Source of the DNA: Myxococcaceae bacterium
GTDB lineage: Bacteria; Myxococcota_A; Polyangia; Polyangiales; Ga0077539
Length of the DNA stretch: 64,000 nt
Assembly: GCA_004297725.1 (NCBI GenBank)
Contig: SCUS01000053.1
Coordinates: 96,619 to 160,618, forward strand
Direction: 5' to 3'
A model generated the notes under the pieces. The model was not told the origin of the DNA and made no database searches. It saw only the letters and a program-made list of their open reading frames with translations. This document shows positions 60,064-64,000 of this stretch, piece after piece. The stretch's first letter is position 1; every line of letters starts with the position of its first letter. The position numbers were made by a program, and so were the translations under genes.

Positions 60064-61737
60064 ATGACGCGCAGACGTTGGGGACTGCACCTCGCGGTGG
60101 CGATGGTGGCGGCGGGGGGAACGGTGTCGGCGCAGCCTGCGCCCGAGGCGGCGCGCCGAGAGGGGACGGTGGTGCGCGTCGACGGCGACCTGCTCGTGGT
60201 CGACCTCGGGCGCGACTCGGGCCTGGTCGAAGGCGAGCGCGTGCCGGTGTTGCGCCCGATCACGGTGCGCCACCCCATCACGGGCCAGAGCCTGCGCGAC
60301 CGATTCCCGCTGGGCACGCTGCAGGTCTACAACGTCGGAGGCGCCCTCTCGGTGCTCCGCCGCACCGAGGCGCTGCTGCGCCCGCCCGCCGTGGGAGACC
60401 GGGTGGTCTCCCCGAACGCCCCGGAGCCGACGGAGCCCGCGAGGCCGACGAGCGCCGTCGCCATGGCCACTGCCGGGGCCACCCCGCGACCCGCCCGTCC
60501 CACCCAGCAGCCGGCGACGCCACCGCCGATCGCCGCCACGTGGGAGCAGGCCCCCGCTCAGTCCGCCGCGCCGGGCGTCGACGCCGAGGAGCGCGCGGTG
60601 CTCACTGTCTTCCTCAGCACCCTCGGCCAGCGCCCGGCCGACCGGGTCGCCCGCTGGACGGCCTACCTCCGAGAGCACCGGGAGAGCCCGTGGGCCGAGC
60701 GGGTGCGCGCGGAGCTCGCGTCCCTGCTCCACTTCGCGGCCGAGCCCCCGCCCCGTCCCGCCGCGCCTCCGGCGCCGACCGCGCGGGGGGCCCTGGCCAC
60801 CTCGCTGCGGCTCGGCGATCCAGCGCGGGTGGCGCTGCAGGTCGCGGGCGCTCCGGTGCTCGGGGGGCGTATCTCCGCGAGGAGGCCGGGCGCCGAGCGC
60901 TACGTCACGGTGACGCTCGTTCGTGACGGCGACGGCTTCGTGCGGGGGGAGGTTCCGCAGTCGCTGGTGACGCTGGAGGGCTTCGAGTACTTCGTCGAGC
61001 TCGACACCGAAGGGGGGACGGCGGTGTCCGTCGTGGGCACCGCCGAGTCGCCCCGCACGGTGCTCGTCGAACCCGGGCCCGGAGACGCGCCCGACCCCCG
61101 AGGCCGCACGCGCATCGACCTGAGGGCCGACTTCGCCGACGTGGGGTCGCGCACCATCGGCTCGCGCTACGTCGCGCAGCGCTTCGTGCTGGTGGAGGGC
61201 GACTTCCTCCAGCGCCTCGACTCCCGGGTGCTCTACGGCTACCGCGTGGGCTTCGGGGTCTACAGCGGCGAGGGGCTCCCGCTCTCGCAGCTCGCGGGCG
61301 ACCTCGCCGCGCAGCCCTCGACGGTGGTCTACGGCTACCACGAGCTGGAGTTCTCCCCGTCGGGCTTCGTGCACGTCATCGCGAGGGTGCAGGTGGGCGT
61401 GCACCGAGGCGGACTGGTCGGCGGCGCGCAGGCCCGGCTGCGCATCGGCGAGGAGCGGCGCACCAACCTGGTGCTCGGCGGCGACGTGCTCACGGAGGTC
61501 GGGCAGAAGGCCTTCTTCGCGCTCAACTTCCAGCCCCACCCCGCGGTGCCGATGCTCGCGCAGGGGGAGGTGTTCAACCAGTCCATCGCGTCGGGCGACC
61601 CGATGTTCCGCGTGGTGGCGCAGGTCGGGTGGCGAGCGACGCGCTGGCTCACCCTCGCCGCGCGCGGCTCCTACCAGCTCCGCAACATCCAGAACGGCGG
61701 CTTCGGCGCCGGGCTCTCCACGACCTTCGACTGGTGA
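60064..61737 (+). CDS. Hypothetical exported protein, predicted C-terminal beta-barrel
   Basis: A 557-residue protein with signal peptide (MTRRRWGLHLAVAMVAAGGTVS, AQ). An N-terminal beta domain (REGTVVRVDGDLLVVDLGRD, GLVEGERVPVLR) resembles a flagellar-assembly or LysM-like beta module; this is only a resemblance. A Pro/Ala linker of about 60 residues follows. The C-terminal 200 residues have alternating strands ending LRNIQNGGFGAGLSTTFDW, which looks like a barrel. It overlaps no other gene and is followed after 8 bases by a related secreted gene. Confidence 0.6.
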   Translation: MTRRRWGLHLAVAMVAAGGTVSAQPAPEAARREGTVVRVDGDLLVVDLGRDSGLVEGERVPVLRPITVRHPITGQSLRDRFPLGTLQVYNVGGALSVLRRTEALLRPPAVGDRVVSPNAPEPTEPARPTSAVAMATAGATPRPARPTQQPATPPPIAATWEQAPAQSAAPGVDAEERAVLTVFLSTLGQRPADRVARWTAYLREHRESPWAERVRAELASLLHFAAEPPPRPAAPPAPTARGALATSLRLGDPARVALQVAGAPVLGGRISARRPGAERYVTVTLVRDGDGFVRGEVPQSLVTLEGFEYFVELDTEGGTAVSVVGTAESPRTVLVEPGPGDAPDPRGRTRIDLRADFADVGSRTIGSRYVAQRFVLVEGDFLQRLDSRVLYGYRVGFGVYSGEGLPLSQLAGDLAAQPSTVVYGYHELEFSPSGFVHVIARVQVGVHRGGLVGGAQARLRIGEERRTNLVLGGDVLTEVGQKAFFALNFQPHPAVPMLAQGEVFNQSIASGDPMFRVVAQVGWRATRWLTLAARGSYQLRNIQNGGFGAGLSTTFDW

Positions 61738-61745
61738 GAACACCG

Positions 61746-62831
61746 ATGCGAACCGCCGCCCTCTGCCTCGCCCTCGCCCTCGCCGCCGCCGCGCGCCCCG
61801 CCCTCGCGCAGTCCCCCGCGGCCGACGTCCCGACCATCGAGCACGCGCCGCTCGCCGCGGCCAACGCCCGGGAGCCCATCGTCCTGCGCTTCGGCGTGCG
61901 CCACCTGGAGCGGGTGGCGCGCCTCGCCGTCCGCTGGAGGCCGGGTGGCGCGGCCGCGTGGCGCACCGCCGTGGCCGTGCGCGACTCGGGGGCTTGGCGC
62001 GTCGACCTTCCCGCGCAGCCCATCACCGCGAGGGCGGTCGACTACTACGTCGTGCTGGAGCTGGTCGACGGCTCGACCCGCGCGAGCTTCGCCTCGGCGG
62101 AGAGCCCGCACCGGGTCGTGCTGCGCCCCGAGGAGAGCGACGAGCGCGAGCTCATCGAGCTCACCCGCAACCGCGGCCGACGGCTGGAGCTCACCGGAGG
62201 CGGCGAGTACACCGACTTCGGCTCGGCGCCCAACGAGGGCGGTGCCCGCTGCGGCGCGGCCTCGGGCGCCCGCTGCCCCGACCACTGGTACACGCTCTGG
62301 GGCGAGGTGCGGTACCGCTTCTACCGCCGGGTGCGCTCGGTGGCCGTGAGGGTCGAGCGGCTCGACGGGCAGACGACGCGCACGACCTTCGAGGGGCCTC
62401 GCACGAGGGACGTCGGGCTGGTCGCGGCGACGGCGTCGGTGGAGTTCCGCCTGGTGGACATCGTGTCGCTGCACCTGCTCGGGACGATCGGAGCCAACGA
62501 GGAGACGGTGCAGGTGGGCGGCGGGGTGCGCCTCGACGTGGGCACCGGGCTGCCCGCGGTGGTGAGCCTGGGGTTCCAGGGCATCACCAGCTACGGGCTG
62601 ACGGCGTCGGCGTGGATGCGCTGGGAGACGGCGCGCGACACGCCCCTCGGGGCTGGCATCGAGCTTACCAGCCAGCCGGGCGCCAACGCCCAGTGGGGGC
62701 TGCGCCTGCTGGCCGAGGGAGGGCGCCACTTCGGGCGGCACCTGACGGTGCTGGCGAGGGTGGGCTACGGCGCCCGGCAGCAGGACGCGGGGGGCTTCAC
62801 CGGCGGGGGCGCGGTGCGGCTGGCGTTCTGA
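61746..62831 (+). CDS. Hypothetical exported protein, predicted beta-barrel
   Basis: A 361-residue protein with signal peptide MRTAALCLALALAAAARPAL and cleavage after AQ. Residues 30-130 are a beta domain (EPIVLRFGVRHLERVARLAV, VDYYVVLELVDGSTRASFAS). Residues 150-361 carry amphipathic strands with a final phenylalanine (GGFTGGGAVRLAF), the usual end of an outer-membrane barrel. It is the second gene of a pair with 60064. No family is identified. A GTG at 61734 would overlap the previous stop and is an alternative start. Confidence 0.65.
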   Translation: MRTAALCLALALAAAARPALAQSPAADVPTIEHAPLAAANAREPIVLRFGVRHLERVARLAVRWRPGGAAAWRTAVAVRDSGAWRVDLPAQPITARAVDYYVVLELVDGSTRASFASAESPHRVVLRPEESDERELIELTRNRGRRLELTGGGEYTDFGSAPNEGGARCGAASGARCPDHWYTLWGEVRYRFYRRVRSVAVRVERLDGQTTRTTFEGPRTRDVGLVAATASVEFRLVDIVSLHLLGTIGANEETVQVGGGVRLDVGTGLPAVVSLGFQGITSYGLTASAWMRWETARDTPLGAGIELTSQPGANAQWGLRLLAEGGRHFGRHLTVLARVGYGARQQDAGGFTGGGAVRLAF

Positions 62832-62880
62832 CTCGGGATTGGGGGGTACCCTCCACGCGCTCCCTCCGAATGGGGTCAGA

Positions 62881-63762
62881 ATGCACCCGATGCGCCCCCG
62901 TCACAGACCTCTCCTGGCTTCCGTCGTCGCGTTGCTGAGCCTCGGGAGCTGCTCGTCGAGCGTGTCCTCGGTGACGGGGAGCGTCGACGGCGGGGGCGAC
63001 GCCGAGGTCTCCCTGCCGGACGTGCCCGCGCCGACGGACGCCCCGCTCTCGTGCGCCTCCGAGGCGACGAGGAGCGCGGTGATCACATACACCGGCCCCG
63101 ACGAAGTGGCCTGGGACTGTCGCTCGGCGCGGCCGACGCCAGGGGCGCCCTCGATGGTGCTCACGCGCACCGCGGCGGTGATCTCCGCGCTCGACGACGC
63201 GACCGGCGCGACGCTGTCGCTCGACTTCTGCAGCCCTGCGGCGGACTGCATCCCGAGGCGGGGGACGCTTCGCATCGAGGCGCCCGGGTTCAGCCTGAGG
63301 GCTGCGCCCGCGGGGCTGCGCACGGGGCAGTTCGTGCAGATTCGCAGCCGGGCGACCTGGTCGTGGGGATGCACCATGCAGGTCGAGGTCTCCAACGCGC
63401 CGACGTGGGACGGCGCGGTCAACATGGTGCGCCAGGGGAGCGTCCTCCTCGCGGCGGCGGCGAGCGGCGAGGGCACGGCGCTGCCCGAGGCGCCCTTCGA
63501 GGTGACCCGACGGAGCATCGGCTGCGTGATGCCCGGGACGGACTGCGGCGGCGGCAGGCCCGAGGTGTTCGCGCTGTCGTTTCAGGGGCACTGCCGCGAC
63601 TGCCTGCGCGACCCCGACCCGGTGGTGGTCGCGCAGGGCGCCACCGGCACGCTGCAGATCGACGAGCTCTCCTACGCGGCGCGCAACCTGCGCTCGTTCA
63701 ACTCCGGCGCCTGCGACGACTACTGGAACTACTCCTGGACCGTGCGAGAGCGTGGCCCGTGA
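62881..63762 (+). CDS. Hypothetical lipoprotein
   Basis: A 293-residue lipoprotein: MHPMRPRHRPLLASVVALLS then LGSC. The mature part starts with a Ser/Asp/Gly-rich spacer. Then come several Cys pairs (LSCASEAT, DFCSPAADC, IGCVMPGTDCGGG, GHCRDCLRD, GACDDYW) around beta strands. No named family is recognised. A TACCCT hexamer lies at 62849, so transcription could start about 20-25 bases upstream. Confidence 0.65.
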   Translation: MHPMRPRHRPLLASVVALLSLGSCSSSVSSVTGSVDGGGDAEVSLPDVPAPTDAPLSCASEATRSAVITYTGPDEVAWDCRSARPTPGAPSMVLTRTAAVISALDDATGATLSLDFCSPAADCIPRRGTLRIEAPGFSLRAAPAGLRTGQFVQIRSRATWSWGCTMQVEVSNAPTWDGAVNMVRQGSVLLAAAASGEGTALPEAPFEVTRRSIGCVMPGTDCGGGRPEVFALSFQGHCRDCLRDPDPVVVAQGATGTLQIDELSYAARNLRSFNSGACDDYWNYSWTVRERGP

Positions 63763-63823
63763 CGCCGCCTCGAGCGGGTACCATAGCGCTACGCCCTGAC
63801 CCCCCGGAGGAGCCCCCTGCCCC

Positions 63824-64000
63824 ATGCGCATCGCCACCCCTCTCCCGCTCTGCCTCGTCGCGGTTTCCATCGCGATGGCCTGCTCTTCCACCAGCACCGC
63901 ACCACTGCCAGACCCCGATGCCGGCGTGGTGTCCCCTGTCGACAGCGGCGCCCCTCCGACCGACCTCGGCACTCCCCCCGTTGACGCAGGCACTCCCCCC
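63824..64000 (+). CDS. Partial lipoprotein (runs off right edge)
   Basis: The first 59 codons of a lipoprotein: MRIATPLPLCLVAVSIAMAC with lipobox AMAC, then a Pro/Asp/Gly-rich spacer (PVDSGAPPTDLGTPPVDAG). GGAGG lies about 13 bases upstream of the ATG. A TACCAT hexamer is at 63779-63784. The body is outside the window. Confidence 0.7.
   Translation, partial: MRIATPLPLCLVAVSIAMACSSTSTAPLPDPDAGVVSPVDSGAPPTDLGTPPVDAGTPP

Overview
The window is a 64-kb piece of a very GC-rich (about 70% by eye), densely coded bacterial chromosome. Eukaryote-like Ser/Thr kinases with Pro-rich linkers and PEGA-type tails, many Cys-rich lipoproteins with CGxCG repeats, MopE-like metal-binding motifs, TPR proteins, type IV pilus motor ATPases and a DnaJ-TPR protein together suggest a member of the Myxococcota, probably Polyangia-like. 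This is inferred from gene content; there is no rRNA in the window. I see no tRNA, rRNA, CRISPR array, insertion sequence or replication origin. No gene-free stretch exceeds about 230 bases.

Layout. 1-1979: sugar-nucleotide epimerase and folK. 2014-5716: a collinear cysteine-biosynthesis operon of the thiocarboxylated-carrier type (cysteine synthase, ThiF/MoeB-like activating enzyme, CysO-like carrier, a small MoeB-N-terminus-like protein, CysM-like synthase, JAMM protease). 5727-7936: polar amino-acid ABC transporter with a fused binding protein/permease. 8167-12870: asparaginase, DUF3943 protein, two RlaP-type nucleotidyltransferases and unknowns. 12880-17209: carAB, with a large subunit resembling the eukaryotic CAD type. 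17393-24613: outer-membrane barrel, UspA, and a sulfatase-modifying-factor-like/TPR/kinase group. 24606-28155: a fused PilU-PilT-like ATPase and a DnaJ-TPR protein. 28278-33510: sbcDC and fabH.

33515-37286 differs from its surroundings. An XRE regulator, a small unknown gene, a phage-type protein that may be a single-strand-annealing recombinase, and a Cas4-like Fe-S nuclease lie on one strand. A palindrome lies upstream of the regulator and two matching palindromes lie between the regulator and its putative target operon. This resembles a phage-derived recombination module. 37326-39441 encodes a 2-oxoacid dehydrogenase E1 pair. 39489-46492 holds an unusual Cys-period-4 lipoprotein, a pseudokinase, an M16 protease and lipoproteins. 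46506-47331 is bfd-bfr behind a near-consensus sigma-70 promoter. 47443-54752 holds a kinase, a TPR-PEGA-TonB-receptor fusion and a large Cys-repeat lipoprotein. 54884-64000 holds an epoxide-hydrolase-like enzyme, an SDR, larB, an OPT transporter and secreted or outer-membrane proteins, ending in a lipoprotein cut by the window edge.

A cross-cutting observation is that many first genes carry a TAnnnT hexamer exactly 7 bases before the start codon. This geometry is expected of leaderless transcripts, and it also helped choose several GTG starts.
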